Notes: a model not told the origin generated them from the letters alone. 42,451 bases of DNA from Gammaproteobacteria bacterium (GCA_002747055.1 PDSQ01000039.1:1-42451), one strand, 5' to 3'; positions 15,814-27,258 are shown, numbered from the stretch's first letter. Numbers and translations are program-made.

Positions 15814-16812
15814 TCAGCGTTTTTTACCTGTTAAAACGGATTCCGGATTGCGTTCAAGCGTCTCTCCCAACTGGCGGAACTGTTCCGCCGAACGCTCCAT
15901 CGCTTCCAGCGTTTTCACCATCCGGACTCTCACATCCGATCCCGGCTCAACCAATTGTTCAAATGCACGGAGTGTCGACTCCGCCTGAACAATAACACCA
16001 TTGAGGTCATCGAGCGCCCCCCTGGTCTGCTTCATCAGTTGTTCACCGCGTTGCGATGCACGGGTTACATTGTTGGCCATTGTCTGAAAAGCAGCGGCAG
16101 TTTTGTAATACTGGGCAAAGAATGGTTCTCGCTCTTTATTTATTCCCGTCAATAAAAAGTTCAATTGAACCAAATTGGCATTCAGCTCCGTCAGAGAGCG
16201 ATCAACTTTTGCAGAGGTGATTACCTTACTGAAATCTCGAATGGCAGCATCCAGATGCTCCGAAATTCTCGCCAGCGGAATTTCTTCAATTTGTTCCGCG
16301 ACACTTTTGATGGTCTCCGAGACAATTTCAAAATCTGTAGGTACCGTTGGAATATTCAGATTGTCATTGTTATCCGGCAACAAGTAACCTTCTTTTTGCA
16401 GAGGAAAGTATTCCAGTTGAATTTGTAATCGACCTGTAACAATACTCTGGGCGACTAACTGCGCCCGCAAGCCTTTTTTAATCTGACCGTCAAGAAATTC
16501 GTATAGTCGCCGGCGATTGGCAAAACGAGTGTCGTCACCCTGAATCAGGGCACCAACCACTCGAATAATGATATCCTTGCCATCCTCGGCAATAGCCAGG
16601 TTGATTTCCTTGACCTGACCGATACGCACCCCCCGAAAGGTAATCGGAGAGCCGGTCGTCAACCCCTTGACCGAGCCGGTAAATACCATCTCAACGTCAT
16701 ATTCGGCCCGGAACCAGTCCCCTGAACCAAAGACAAAGATTCCGGTCACCAACAGCACAACCGCCATAATGGTAAAAGCACCAATGGCTTTGGCATTTAC
16801 CTTATGAGACAT
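15814..16812 (-). CDS. MlaD/MCE family substrate-binding protein
   Basis: 332 residues from the ATG at 16812. A GTG five codons upstream is less likely because GAGG sits correctly for the ATG. One membrane helix (about 8-30) anchors a periplasmic MCE domain, recognised by VEMVFTGSVKGLTTGSPITFRGVRIGQVKEI at about 40-70. A long helical region follows, probably forming a tunnel for lipid as in PqiB/YebT-like or LetB-type proteins but with a single MCE domain. With the adjacent ATPase, permease and lipoprotein it should form a lipid transporter spanning the periplasm. The cargo and direction are not given by sequence. Confidence 0.85.
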   Translation of the reverse strand: MSHKVNAKAIGAFTIMAVVLLVTGIFVFGSGDWFRAEYDVEMVFTGSVKGLTTGSPITFRGVRIGQVKEINLAIAEDGKDIIIRVVGALIQGDDTRFANRRRLYEFLDGQIKKGLRAQLVAQSIVTGRLQIQLEYFPLQKEGYLLPDNNDNLNIPTVPTDFEIVSETIKSVAEQIEEIPLARISEHLDAAIRDFSKVITSAKVDRSLTELNANLVQLNFLLTGINKEREPFFAQYYKTAAAFQTMANNVTRASQRGEQLMKQTRGALDDLNGVIVQAESTLRAFEQLVEPGSDVRVRMVKTLEAMERSAEQFRQLGETLERNPESVLTGKKR

Positions 16813-16876
16813 TCTTACGCCTCGCACTGTTCAAAAGTTTTGTCATTATGCTATCTCGGTCATTGAGTTATATCTA

Positions 16877-17692
16877 TCATTGCGCTTTTTCGACAAGAGA
16901 CTCTGCATTTCCCCTTGTTAAAAATCGTTGCACGGCTGCCAGCGGACAACTATCCAAAAGCGTCTGCGGATGACCCGTGGCCAGCATGGTTTGCGTCGCT
17001 GCGTCCAGAAACACCGAGTTGTTCGCAATCGCGAAAATACTCGCCAGCTCATGCGATACTAAAACAATGGTGGCAGACATACTCTCACTTAGCTCGATAA
17101 TCAAATCGTCCAGGCGCCTGGCACTGACCGGGTCAAGCCCCGCAGAAGGTTCATCAAAAAACAAGATTTCCGGATCGAGTGCCAGTGCCCGGGCCAACGC
17201 CGCCCGCTTTATCATACCGCCGCTGATCTCTGAAGGGTAATAGGATTCAAAGCCGGAGAGGCCGACCATCGCCAATTTCAATGCCACCAGTTCATTAATG
17301 TCGGCTTGACTCAGCGTGGTATACAGCTCCAGCGGCATACCGACATTTTCTGCCAGTGTCAGCGAGGTGATCAAGGCACCAGCCTGGTAGGTAATGCCGA
17401 ACTGACGAAGCAGCTTCTGGCGTTCAAGCAAACTTGAGCGATAAAGGCTCAGGTTATCCACCAGAATATCGCCTTCCGCCGGTTTATATAACCCGATCAT
17501 ATGCTTGAGCAGCGTACTTTTGCCGCAGCCACTGCCACCCATGATAACGAAAATATCCTGTCGGTTCACAGTGAAAGAAAGGTCTTGCTGTACAATCCGC
17601 TCGCCATACTTCATGGTAAGCCCATCGACAACAATATGGGCATCCCCCGACGATAAGCCGTTGGCCACCTGCCCGGGCGATTTTATTGTCAT
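16877..17692 (-). CDS. MlaF-like ABC transporter ATPase
   Basis: ATPase of the MCE transporter. It has Walker A GGSGCGKST, Q-loop in FGITYQAGAL, signature ISGGM (in place of LSGGQ, the usual Mla-type variant), Walker B EILFFDEPSAGLDP and switch His in LVSHE, so hydrolysis should work. The ATG at 17692 is chosen because GGAGA lies 9 nt upstream. A TTG at 17719 would add nine residues. It lies between permease and MCE genes. Confidence 0.87.
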   Translation of the reverse strand: MTIKSPGQVANGLSSGDAHIVVDGLTMKYGERIVQQDLSFTVNRQDIFVIMGGSGCGKSTLLKHMIGLYKPAEGDILVDNLSLYRSSLLERQKLLRQFGITYQAGALITSLTLAENVGMPLELYTTLSQADINELVALKLAMVGLSGFESYYPSEISGGMIKRAALARALALDPEILFFDEPSAGLDPVSARRLDDLIIELSESMSATIVLVSHELASIFAIANNSVFLDAATQTMLATGHPQTLLDSCPLAAVQRFLTRGNAESLVEKAQ

Positions 17693-17728
17693 AGAACATG
17701 TCTCCAAAAGCGAAAACAAAACATTGGC

Positions 17729-18859
17729 TCAAATTCCCAATACCGTTGTCGCTATTGTCACAAGAGAGTCAACGACCACAACCAAAACAATACCCAACAC
17801 CACCGAATTGGTCGTCGACTTGCCGACCCCCGAAGCACTTCTGTCCGAGATCATGCCCATAAAGCAGCCCGACAACGCAATCACGACACCAAACAAGACA
17901 CTTTTAAATAGCCCGATCATAAAATGTACCAGCGGTACGGTAGACATCATCTGCTCGATATACATACTCCAGGTCAAATCCAGCATCAAAATGCTGACGA
18001 TGGCACCACCCAATATCCCCATCAAATTGGCATAGATAGTCAGCAAAGGCAACATCAATACCAGAGCCAGTATTCTGGGAATCACCAGAAATTCCATTGG
18101 AGAGATACCCATGGTACGCAGGGCATCAATTTCTTCATTCACCTGCATACTACCCAGCTGCGCGGCATAGGCCGCACCAGTTCTACCGGCCATGATAATT
18201 GCGGTCATCATGGCGCCCATTTCTCTTGCCATCGACAACCCCACCAGGCTGGCCACATAAATACTGGCACCAAACTTCTCAAGCTGAATGGCGCCGACAA
18301 ATGCAAGAATCATCCCGATCAAGACACTAATCAAGGTCACGATCGGTAACGCCCCCGGGCCTGCGTCTTCCAGAAAACCGAAAAAATCGCCGCGTCGGTA
18401 AACCGCCTTGCCCCGATACCAGCTCACAAATGCAATCACCGCCTTGCCGACAAATTCGTTGAAGCGGGAAGCGTCCCGAATAATAGTCAATGCCCGTTTA
18501 CCAACGGTTTCGGTCAATGAGAACCGGGGCATTCCCGCCACTTCGCTGGCCAGCGTGTCGGGAGCGTTCTCAGCAAGCGAAACCAGTCGCAACGCTCCTT
18601 CCGGTACCTGCTCAAACTCCAGTATTATTTCATTCTCTTTGGCCAGGCGAACCAACAGCAGAAGATAGCTGATAAGGCAACTATCCCACTTTGTTATCGA
18701 CTGGCCATTGACGATAATCCGTTTCAATGTCGAATCAGATAGTCGGCCTGTCATCTGATCAAACGCAGACAACCCGTCTTCCACGCACCAGCGCCCAACG
18801 AGCCTAACAGAAAGAGTAAACTGATCGGTATCGTGATATTGAAGACGTTTCGATGTCAT
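17729..18859 (-). CDS. MlaE-like permease with N-terminal STAS-type domain
   Basis: About 376 residues from the ATG at 18859. An ATG at 18886 is possible, but AGGAG lies about 10 nt before the inner one. The first 130 or so residues look like a STAS domain (LVGRWCVEDGL..., then LKRIIVNGQSITKWDSCL). The rest is the MlaE/YrbE permease, with five to six hydrophobic segments and the family signature MGAMMTAIIMAGRTGAAYAA. In E. coli Mla, STAS protein MlaB is separate, while here it is built into the permease. It is the first gene of the four-gene MCE operon and may be cotranscribed with rng. Confidence 0.87.
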   Translation of the reverse strand: MTSKRLQYHDTDQFTLSVRLVGRWCVEDGLSAFDQMTGRLSDSTLKRIIVNGQSITKWDSCLISYLLLLVRLAKENEIILEFEQVPEGALRLVSLAENAPDTLASEVAGMPRFSLTETVGKRALTIIRDASRFNEFVGKAVIAFVSWYRGKAVYRRGDFFGFLEDAGPGALPIVTLISVLIGMILAFVGAIQLEKFGASIYVASLVGLSMAREMGAMMTAIIMAGRTGAAYAAQLGSMQVNEEIDALRTMGISPMEFLVIPRILALVLMLPLLTIYANLMGILGGAIVSILMLDLTWSMYIEQMMSTVPLVHFMIGLFKSVLFGVVIALSGCFMGMISDRSASGVGKSTTNSVVLGIVLVVVVDSLVTIATTVLGI

Positions 18860-18960
18860 CCGGCAACTACTCCTAGTTTCCAACATGGAGCTGGCTCAAT
18901 ACGCGCCTAAACAACCAGCCACATTTTTAGCTTAACAATGAACCCAAACAGTGAGCGAAA

Positions 18961-20442
18961 CTACATCAGCACGACATCGTATTGCTCCTGGCTATATATG
19001 ACCTCGACCTGGAACTTGATACTTTTACCAATAAATGATTCCAGATCCGCCAAGTTGTCGGAATCCTCATCCAACAAGCGATCGATAACGGATTGGGAGG
19101 CCAGCACCAGGTAACTGTTTGCCGCATAGGCCCGGTTAACTCGCAATATTTCGCGAAAAATCTCATAACACACCGTTTCTGGCGTTTTAAGATACCCCCG
19201 CCCAACGCAAAGCGGGCAAGGCGCGCAGAGTATTTGGCCCAGGCTTTCAGTGGTGCGTTTACGGGTCATTTCGACCAGTCCCAGATCGGACACACAACAA
19301 ATTTTTGTTTTCGCGTTATCGCACTCCAACGTCTTTTCCAGCATACGAATAACCTGACGTTGATGCTCCGCATCCTGCATATCGATAAAATCGATAATGA
19401 TAATCCCGCCCAGATTTCGCAACCGCAACTGGCGACTGATTGCTTTGGCGGCCTCCAGGTTGGTCTTGAAAATCGTTTCTTCCAAATTACGATGACCGAC
19501 AAAGGCTCCGGTATTGATATCGATCGTTGTCATCGCTTCCGTTTGATCGATAATCAAGTAGCCACCCGATTTAAGCTCGACTTTTCTGCTGAGCGCCTTT
19601 TGAATTTCGTCTTCGACGCCAAACAGATCGAATAACGGCCGTTCACCCCGGTAGTACTCCAATCTATGCTCGATATTTGGTACATACTGGTCAGCAAATT
19701 CAAGTGCTTTCTGGTAGCTTTGGCGAGAGTCAATTTTTATTTTCTCCGTTTCGGGCCGAACCAGATCCCGCAATGTCCGAACATAGAGAGCCAAGTCTTG
19801 ATAAATCATTGCTGGGGCTTTGACACTTTGCACCCGTTCCGACAACCCATTCCACAGTCGCCTCAAATAATGAATATCTCGCAACAACTCTTCCCGGGTG
19901 GCACTTTCAGCCGCTGTACGGATGATAAATCCGCCTTTGTTCTCCTCTCCATCGGCTTGGATACTCGATTCGACCTCACTTTTCAAGTATTCACGCAAGG
20001 TCTCGTCTTCAATTTTTTGAGATATGCCAATATGCTCGTTGTCGGGCAAATACACCATAAAACGGGAAGGAATCGAAATATGGGTCGTCAGCCGCGCACC
20101 CTTGGAACCAATCGGGTCTTTCGTTACCTTTACGGTGAGCGATTGCCCTTCATAAAGCATGGAGGCGATATTGGGTGTCACCTTTTCGACCTCCACCCCT
20201 TCATCTCTGCTCACCTGGGTTTCAATATCAGAGGCATGAATGAAAGCCGCGCGTTCCAAACCAATATCGACAAAAGCGGCCTCCATTCCGGGCAAAACTC
20301 TGACTACCTTACCCAGGTAGATATTACCCACTATGCCACGATTTCCGGCACGCTCGATGTAAACCTCCTGAAGCATACCGTTCTCGACTAGCGCCACCCG
20401 GGTTTCTACCGGCGTCACGTTGATCAATATTTCTTCACTCAT
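18961..20442 (-). CDS. rng: Ribonuclease G
   Basis: Endoribonuclease of the RNase E/G family, 493 residues. It matures the 5' end of 16S rRNA and degrades some mRNAs. An S1 RNA-binding domain covers about 35-125. The DNase-I-like catalytic domain has Asp308 and Asp351, 43 residues apart as in the family, and the zinc-link CPLC at 409-412. It lacks the long RNase E C-terminal scaffold, which separates it from Rne. Its start overlaps the end of maf by 8 nt, within the mreBCD-maf-rng gene order seen in many gammaproteobacteria. Confidence 0.95.
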   Translation of the reverse strand: MSEEILINVTPVETRVALVENGMLQEVYIERAGNRGIVGNIYLGKVVRVLPGMEAAFVDIGLERAAFIHASDIETQVSRDEGVEVEKVTPNIASMLYEGQSLTVKVTKDPIGSKGARLTTHISIPSRFMVYLPDNEHIGISQKIEDETLREYLKSEVESSIQADGEENKGGFIIRTAAESATREELLRDIHYLRRLWNGLSERVQSVKAPAMIYQDLALYVRTLRDLVRPETEKIKIDSRQSYQKALEFADQYVPNIEHRLEYYRGERPLFDLFGVEDEIQKALSRKVELKSGGYLIIDQTEAMTTIDINTGAFVGHRNLEETIFKTNLEAAKAISRQLRLRNLGGIIIIDFIDMQDAEHQRQVIRMLEKTLECDNAKTKICCVSDLGLVEMTRKRTTESLGQILCAPCPLCVGRGYLKTPETVCYEIFREILRVNRAYAANSYLVLASQSVIDRLLDEDSDNLADLESFIGKSIKFQVEVIYSQEQYDVVLM

Positions 20443-21043
20443 TGTTTATATCAGCCCAAAGCGTAAAACCGGCCTGCTCCAGCAATGCCGCCGTTTCCAT
20501 AATTGGCAAGCCAACTACCCCGGAATAGCTGCCATTCAAATGTGACACGAAAATAGCACCTCGTCCTTGCACAGCATACCCCCCAGCCTTGTCCTGCGGC
20601 TCACCAGACAACCAATACCGTTTTATTTCATGATCCTCGATCTCTCGAAAAAAAACCGTCGAACTGGAAACAACCACTTGCTCGAAGTCTGCCGCCACAA
20701 GCGCGACGCCAGTCAATATAGTATGGCTCCTGCCGGACATCGACCGAAGCATTGCAACTTCGTGCTGATAATCCCGAGGTTTGACCAGTAATTGATCGTC
20801 CAACACACCCAGGGTATCAGCCCCCAGAAAGTATAGCTGATCATTGCCAGCATACCCGGGCGACCGTCTTTGATAAGCGGTGCTTGCTTTAAGTAAAGCC
20901 AGACGCTCGACAAATTCCATATACGACTCACCGGCCAACGGAGATTCATCCACAGCCACTGGGTATTGCTCAAAAGGTACACCCAGTGGCGTTAACAATT
21001 CAACTCGACGTGGTGAAGCCGAGGCTAATATCAGTTTTTTCAC
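20435..21043 (-). CDS. maf: Maf family nucleoside triphosphate pyrophosphatase
   Basis: Maf proteins hydrolyse non-canonical or pyrimidine nucleoside triphosphates to monophosphates. The 202-residue protein begins with the LASASPRR loop (5-12), which binds the triphosphate, and has FLGADTLGVLD with the catalytic acid. DKAGGYAVQG and SYSGVVGLP near the end are also conserved. It resembles the YhdE type, which acts on dTTP/UTP. It lies between mreD (67 nt) and rng (overlap). Confidence 0.92.
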   Translation of the reverse strand: MKKLILASASPRRVELLTPLGVPFEQYPVAVDESPLAGESYMEFVERLALLKASTAYQRRSPGYAGNDQLYFLGADTLGVLDDQLLVKPRDYQHEVAMLRSMSGRSHTILTGVALVAADFEQVVVSSSTVFFREIEDHEIKRYWLSGEPQDKAGGYAVQGRGAIFVSHLNGSYSGVVGLPIMETAALLEQAGFTLWADINNE

Positions 21044-21110
21044 ACAACCGATCCCAAAAAATAGTATTTGTCTTTAACGAGATAAAAAGGTCTTCGCCTA
21101 CAGAGGCCAA

Positions 21111-21593
21111 TCAAGCCATTTTTTTGTTGACGACTTCCATCATAACAAAGAAAAAAGGCCACAGTGCAGCACTAGATATGGCAGGATACAAATAGACAAA
21201 ACTGGTTGCAGAAACCCCGATAAGACTTTTGATCAACTGACAGACCATCAAGTTGATCCCGATTATCAAAAAAACCATAACACTTTGTTGAATAAGGGGA
21301 AACACCTTGAAGCGCTGGTACAGGCTAACGAGCAGATAGGCAACAATGGCGAACGCCAAAGCATGCATTCCCAATAATGCGCCCTCGACCACATCTTGCA
21401 ACAAACCGATCAACCACGCAAAAACCAGCCCCACTCGATTAGGAGCGGTCATTACCCAGAACAGCAGCACCATGGCCGTCCAATCCGGGCGCCATAACTG
21501 AATCCCGGGGGGCAAATAAATGATACTCAGTACAAACGCGAAGAAAAAGCTGAAAAATACCAGCCCCCAGCTCACCCTGACCTGTCCTCTCAT
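21111..21593 (-). CDS. mreD: Rod shape-determining protein MreD
   Basis: Inner-membrane protein of 160 residues with five to six hydrophobic helices and the motif RPDWTAMVLLFWVMTAPNRVGL, then FAWLIGLLQDVVEGALLGMHALAF, both typical of gammaproteobacterial MreD. It works with MreC and MreB in the elongasome. Its start overlaps the mreC stop by 4 nt. Confidence 0.93.
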   Translation of the reverse strand: MRGQVRVSWGLVFFSFFFAFVLSIIYLPPGIQLWRPDWTAMVLLFWVMTAPNRVGLVFAWLIGLLQDVVEGALLGMHALAFAIVAYLLVSLYQRFKVFPLIQQSVMVFLIIGINLMVCQLIKSLIGVSATSFVYLYPAISSAALWPFFFVMMEVVNKKMA

Positions 21594-22471
21594 GGTCGTT
21601 CCTCTGCCAATTCAGACCGGTTTTCTTCTTCCTTCTGCCTTTTCTCGTCCTCTGATCTTCGTTGGGCCGCCGCCAGTTTGCGAGCATCCTTGAATAGCAC
21701 CAACACCAGTCTGCTTTGGTTTAGCTTTGCCGATGGGGTGGCCAGAACATGGGCAAAGGGTCTGCCTGGGTCATGTTCTACACGCTTTACCGTCGCAACC
21801 GGATAACCGGCAGGAAATCGTCCACCCAGACCGGAACTTACCAATAAATCACCCTGCCGAATATCGGCGGTATCAGGTACATTGGCCAATTCCAACTCGG
21901 CAATGGCACCTTTACCGACAACGATCGCGCGCAAACCATTGCGATTGACCTGAACAGGAACTGCATGACTACTGTCAGAGATCAGTAAAACGCTTGAAGT
22001 GAACTCACTGACCTGAATGACTTGTCCCATAAGCCCATCGGCATCGACAACTGCATGGCCCACTTCGACACCATCGATTTCCCCTTTATTGATGGTAACC
22101 TCATGAACAAAGGGATCAGGATTGATACCTATCATTTCGGAGACAATAACGGAGTCTTCCACTACAGAAGAAGCGTTGAGCAGTTCGCGCAACCGATTGT
22201 TTTCTGCCGCCAGAAAAACCAGCTTTTGTATTTTTCTTTCCAATACCGCAATCTGCACTTGCAGCGCATCGTTTTCATCCAATAACTGCTCGCGGGTTTT
22301 TAACGACGAGCCTCCCCAGTCCAATGCCGAGGCGGGTAAATCACTGGCCCATTGAACCGGCGTAAGAAAAGTACTAACAACATGACGAACAATGGCAACA
22401 CGCTCAAATCGATAGTCCATGACCATGAGGACCATAGACACGATGATCACCATAATCAGCCGATATCCCAA
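21590..22471 (-). CDS. mreC: Cell shape-determining protein MreC
   Basis: Periplasmic elongasome scaffold with one N-terminal membrane helix (RLIMVIIVSMVLMVMDYR), a coiled coil (about 55-95), two beta domains and an acidic/Lys-rich tail. The first standard start codon in frame is the TTG at 22471 used here. Homologues, however, carry an FxxGP motif ahead of the helix, and the same frame upstream encodes I-F-V-Q-G-P. An ATT at 22501 preceded by GAGGA at good spacing would give that full N-terminus. The real start is probably 22501 (see findings). It lies 100 nt after mreB. Confidence 0.9.
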   Translation of the reverse strand: MGYRLIMVIIVSMVLMVMDYRFERVAIVRHVVSTFLTPVQWASDLPASALDWGGSSLKTREQLLDENDALQVQIAVLERKIQKLVFLAAENNRLRELLNASSVVEDSVIVSEMIGINPDPFVHEVTINKGEIDGVEVGHAVVDADGLMGQVIQVSEFTSSVLLISDSSHAVPVQVNRNGLRAIVVGKGAIAELELANVPDTADIRQGDLLVSSGLGGRFPAGYPVATVKRVEHDPGRPFAHVLATPSAKLNQSRLVLVLFKDARKLAAAQRRSEDEKRQKEEENRSELAEERP

Positions 22472-22573
22472 ATAGGGGCCTTGAACAAAGATTGTGTTAA
22501 TGGCTGTTTTCCTCTATCGATTCAGAGGTGAGAGCAGGAAGCCAGATAGATCTCGCCTTTCGGGATACTGAAG

Positions 22574-23641
<1,068 letters not shown>

Positions 23642-23827
23642 TTATTAATTGCGGCAACTTTAACAGCGACCAGTGATTTCGGCAAGCAGGAAAGACCAAA
23701 CTTTAACAAACAAAAGCGACAGAAGTTCGCTCGCATCGAAGCAAATTGATCGAAACCTGAAAACCCAATACCCGCTCAGAGGAAAATGTGGCTAAAGTGA
23801 CTGCCCATTTACCGTGATGTTCTGGTA

Positions 23828-23844
23828 CCATAGCCAAGCTATGG
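23828..23844. repeat. Perfect short inverted repeat between mreB and gatC
   Basis: CCATAGC (23828-23834) and GCTATGG (23838-23844) with a 3-nt loop lie 49 nt upstream of gatC. It may be an RNA hairpin in the gatCAB leader or an operator serving the divergent pair. No clear -10/-35 pair could be fixed. Confidence 0.4.
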
Positions 23845-23892
23845 CACAACTGAAAAACCTTAGAATAATCACCCCAGAAGAGGAGACATCCT

Positions 23893-24180
23893 TTGTCTAT
23901 CGACGTTTCCACAGTTGAAAAAATCGCTCACCTCGCCCGCCTGCAGGTGACCGAAGAACAGGCGGAAAAACTAACCAGCGACCTGTCCAACATTCTTGAT
24001 CTGGTCGATCAATTGCAGGCCGTCGACACCAGCAATGTCACGCCGATGGCACACCCGATGGACGTGACACAAGTGCTGCGCAAGGACGTTGTTACCGAAC
24101 AAAATCAGAGAGAAGCGCTGCAAAGCGTCGCGCCGGCGACCGAAGACGGTCTGTTTCTCGTACCCAAGGTAATCGAGTAA
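23893..24180 (+). CDS. gatC: Asp/Glu-tRNA amidotransferase subunit GatC
   Basis: Small 95-residue subunit that wraps around GatA and stabilises the amidotransferase. It begins SIDVSTVEKIAHLARLQVTEEQ and ends GLFLVPKVIE, both diagnostic. Start is a TTG, supported by GAGGAG 7 nt upstream, and no ATG exists in the right place. The rare start may keep GatC supply low. GatCAB corrects mischarged Asp-tRNA(Asn) or Glu-tRNA(Gln). Confidence 0.93.
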   Translation: MSIDVSTVEKIAHLARLQVTEEQAEKLTSDLSNILDLVDQLQAVDTSNVTPMAHPMDVTQVLRKDVVTEQNQREALQSVAPATEDGLFLVPKVIE

Positions 24181-24264
24181 TGGAGTAACGAAAGCGATCG
24201 AGTCAGGTAAACCATAAACTCCGAACAACGACAGAATCACCAACAACCTGTTTCAACAAACACT

Positions 24265-25710
24265 ATGCACAATAAAACCGTAGCCGAAATCGCCCGAGAC
24301 CTGCAAAATGGCGAATATTCCAGTGTCGAGATCAGTCAGTACTTTCTTGACCGCATCAAACAGCAGGACAACCAGTACAACAGCTTCATCACCGTCTGCG
24401 AGGATTCTGCAATAAAGCAAGCAGCCCAGGCTGATGCCCGTCGAGCCGCCGGCAATGCCAGCGTCTGGACAGGCGTGCCCTTTGCGCACAAGGATATTTT
24501 CTGCACCAAAGGTATCAAAACCACTTGTGGTTCCAACATGCTCAACAACTTTGTGCCACCTTATGACGCCACCGTTACCGCCAACTTCAAGCAGGCAGGC
24601 GCGGTCTGTCTGGGTAAAACCAATATGGACGAATTCGCGATGGGTTCTTCCAATGAGACGAGTTTTTTTGGCAGGGTGACCAACCCCTGGGGTGACGATC
24701 TGGTGCCTGGCGGCTCATCCGGCGGCTCCGCTGCCGCAGTTGCAGCTCGATTGACACCCGCCGCGACAGCTACCGATACCGGCGGCTCCATTCGTCAGCC
24801 TGCCGCACTATGCGGTGTTACCGGACTGAAACCCACCTACGGCAGAGTGTCCCGCCTGGGTATGATCGCGTTCGCTTCCAGTCTAGATCAGGGTGGCCCT
24901 ATGGCCCGCACCGCTGAAGATGCGGCAATGATGCTGAATATCATGGCAAGTTACGACCCGAAGGATTCGACCAGTATTCAGCGCGATATACCGGATTACA
25001 CCAGCACGCTTGACGACAGCATCAAGGGTTTACGAATCGGCCTACCCAAGGAGTTTTTTACCGATGCGCTGGCTACGGATATGGCAGACCGGACTATGGC
25101 GGCAATTCAGGAACTGGAACGACTGGGTGCAGTCATAAAGGAGATTTCACTACCCCACTCACATTTGTCGATACCCACCTACTACGTCATTGCGCCAGCC
25201 GAATGCTCCGCCAATTTGTCCCGATTTGATGGCGTGCGCTACGGTCATCGCTGCAAAGATCCGAAAGACTTGATGGATCTCTATCTACGCAGCCGATCCG
25301 AGGGCTTTGGTGAAGAGGTGAAACGAAGAATCCTGATTGGTACTTATGCGTTAAGCGCCGGTTATTACGATGCCTACTACAAAAAGGCACAACAGGCCCG
25401 AAGATTGATCACCAATGACTTTGCCGCCGCGTTCGAACAAGTCGATGTTATCGCCAGCGCCGCATCACCGTCACCCGCCTTTGCCTTTGGCTCAAAAGGC
25501 GACGACCCGGTTCAAATGTACCTTGAAGATATCTTTACCATATCGACAAACCTGGCCGGGCTACCCGGCATATCGATCCCAAGCGGTTCGATCGGTGGCC
25601 TGCCCGTCGGGTTGCAATTGATCGGTCATTATTTCGACGAAGCCAAACTGTTGAATGTCGCCCATCAGTACCAGCAGATAACGGACTGGCATCAAAAACA
25701 CCCGAACTAA
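24265..25710 (+). CDS. gatA: Asp/Glu-tRNA amidotransferase subunit GatA
   Basis: Amidase-signature glutaminase, 481 residues, releasing ammonia for tRNA amidation. The Ser-cisSer-Lys triad is in place as Lys76, Ser151 and Ser175, with the family's spacing. The [11 protein letters not shown] loop and [10 protein letters not shown] are intact. It lies 84 nt after gatC and 99 nt before gatB. A complete gatCAB suggests that the organism makes Asn-tRNA or Gln-tRNA at least partly by the indirect route. Confidence 0.95.
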   Translation: MHNKTVAEIARDLQNGEYSSVEISQYFLDRIKQQDNQYNSFITVCEDSAIKQAAQADARRAAGNASVWTGVPFAHKDIFCTKGIKTTCGSNMLNNFVPPYDATVTANFKQAGAVCLGKTNMDEFAMGSSNETSFFGRVTNPWGDDLVPGGSSGGSAAAVAARLTPAATATDTGGSIRQPAALCGVTGLKPTYGRVSRLGMIAFASSLDQGGPMARTAEDAAMMLNIMASYDPKDSTSIQRDIPDYTSTLDDSIKGLRIGLPKEFFTDALATDMADRTMAAIQELERLGAVIKEISLPHSHLSIPTYYVIAPAECSANLSRFDGVRYGHRCKDPKDLMDLYLRSRSEGFGEEVKRRILIGTYALSAGYYDAYYKKAQQARRLITNDFAAAFEQVDVIASAASPSPAFAFGSKGDDPVQMYLEDIFTISTNLAGLPGISIPSGSIGGLPVGLQLIGHYFDEAKLLNVAHQYQQITDWHQKHPN

Positions 25711-25809
25711 ACCGATTTGCCGTTACCCTCGTTAGCGATGTCGACTGGCATTATCGAGACAAAAAAACAATTCAGCACTCTGTCCACCCAAGATTAAAGA
25801 GCAAAAACC

Positions 25810-27258
25810 ATGCAATGGGAAACCATAATCGGCCTTGAAATTCATATTCAACTGGCCACAAAATCAAAAATATTCTCAGGCTCCAGCACCCAATATGGCG
25901 CAGCGCCAAACACCCAGGCAAACGCCGTCGATCTGGCCATGCCGGGTATGCTGCCGGTACCCAACGAGCAGGCATTTCGTTATGCCATTATGTTTGGTCT
26001 GGCGATCGATGCCGAAATCAACCAGCGCTCGGTATTTGAGCGCAAGAATTACTTCTATCCCGACTTGCCCAAAGGCTATCAGACCACGCAATTGGAATCA
26101 CCCATCGTCGGTTCTGGCCATGTCGAAATCACACTGCCTGACGGCGGGCACAAAACCATTCGAATACACCATGCCCATCTGGAAGAAGATGCCGGAAAAT
26201 CATTGCATGAAGACTATCACGGCATGTCCGGTATCGACCTGAACCGGGCCGGCACACCACTGATCGAAGTGGTTACCGAGCCGGATATGCGCAGTTCGGA
26301 AGAAGCCGTTGCCTTCGCCAAAAAACTGCATGCAATCGTCACTTCACTTGGCATTTGTGACGGTGAAATGTCCCAGGGTTCGATGCGCTTCGATATCAAC
26401 ATATCGATTCGCCCCCAAGGTGAGGACAGACTGGGCACCCGCACCGAAACCAAGAACCTGAATTCATTCCGCTTTATGGAAAAAGCCATCGAACATGAAG
26501 TGGCACGCCAAATAGACATACTCGAAGAGGGTGGACAAATCACTCAGGAAACCCGACTTTTCGACGGTGAGAAAGAGTTGTCCCGATCGATGCGCAGCAA
26601 AGAAGAGGCTAACGACTACCGTTACTTCCCGTGCCCTGATTTACTACCAGTGGTCTTCGATGATCACTATATCGAAGCCATCCGGAACCACCTGCCTGAA
26701 CTCCCGGACGCTCGGCGCGCCCGTTTTATCGAACAATACAAGCTATCTGATTACGATGCCGGCATTTTAAGCGTGGAAGCGGATATGGCGCGCTTTTTCG
26801 AAACCACAGTCAGCACATGCGGCGATGCCAAACTGGCCGCCAACTGGATTATGGGTGAGCTCTCAGCCCACCTCAATGCCGACGAAAAAAGTATCGCCGA
26901 CAGCTGCGTCAGCGCAGCACAACTCGGCCAACTGATTACCAGACTCAAAGACAATACGCTATCCTCTTCCAGTGCCAAAAAAGTACTCGAAGCCCTATGG
27001 AACAATGAAGGTGATGACATCGACCAGCTCATCGAGGCAAAAGGACTGAAACAGGTATCCGATAGCGGAGAACTCGAAAAACTGGTCGAAACTGTATTAG
27101 AGGATATGGCCGATCAAATTACCCAATACAAACAGGCGGATGACAAGAAGCGAAAGAAACTGATGGGCGGCTTTATGGGACCACTGATGAAAGCGTCAAA
27201 AGGCCAGGGCAATCCCAAAATACTGACCGAAATACTGAAGAAAAAACTGGATTCGTAA
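25810..27258 (+). CDS. gatB: Asp/Glu-tRNA amidotransferase subunit GatB
   Basis: Kinase and amidation subunit, 482 residues. It starts [22 protein letters not shown], followed by the conserved [14 protein letters not shown] and HLEEDAGKS segments of the catalytic cradle, and [17 protein letters not shown]. The C-terminal YqeY-like tail domain (about 400-482) carries [15 protein letters not shown]. It completes gatCAB. yejK follows after 53 nt. Confidence 0.95.
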   Translation: MQWETIIGLEIHIQLATKSKIFSGSSTQYGAAPNTQANAVDLAMPGMLPVPNEQAFRYAIMFGLAIDAEINQRSVFERKNYFYPDLPKGYQTTQLESPIVGSGHVEITLPDGGHKTIRIHHAHLEEDAGKSLHEDYHGMSGIDLNRAGTPLIEVVTEPDMRSSEEAVAFAKKLHAIVTSLGICDGEMSQGSMRFDINISIRPQGEDRLGTRTETKNLNSFRFMEKAIEHEVARQIDILEEGGQITQETRLFDGEKELSRSMRSKEEANDYRYFPCPDLLPVVFDDHYIEAIRNHLPELPDARRARFIEQYKLSDYDAGILSVEADMARFFETTVSTCGDAKLAANWIMGELSAHLNADEKSIADSCVSAAQLGQLITRLKDNTLSSSSAKKVLEALWNNEGDDIDQLIEAKGLKQVSDSGELEKLVETVLEDMADQITQYKQADDKKRKKLMGGFMGPLMKASKGQGNPKILTEILKKKLDS

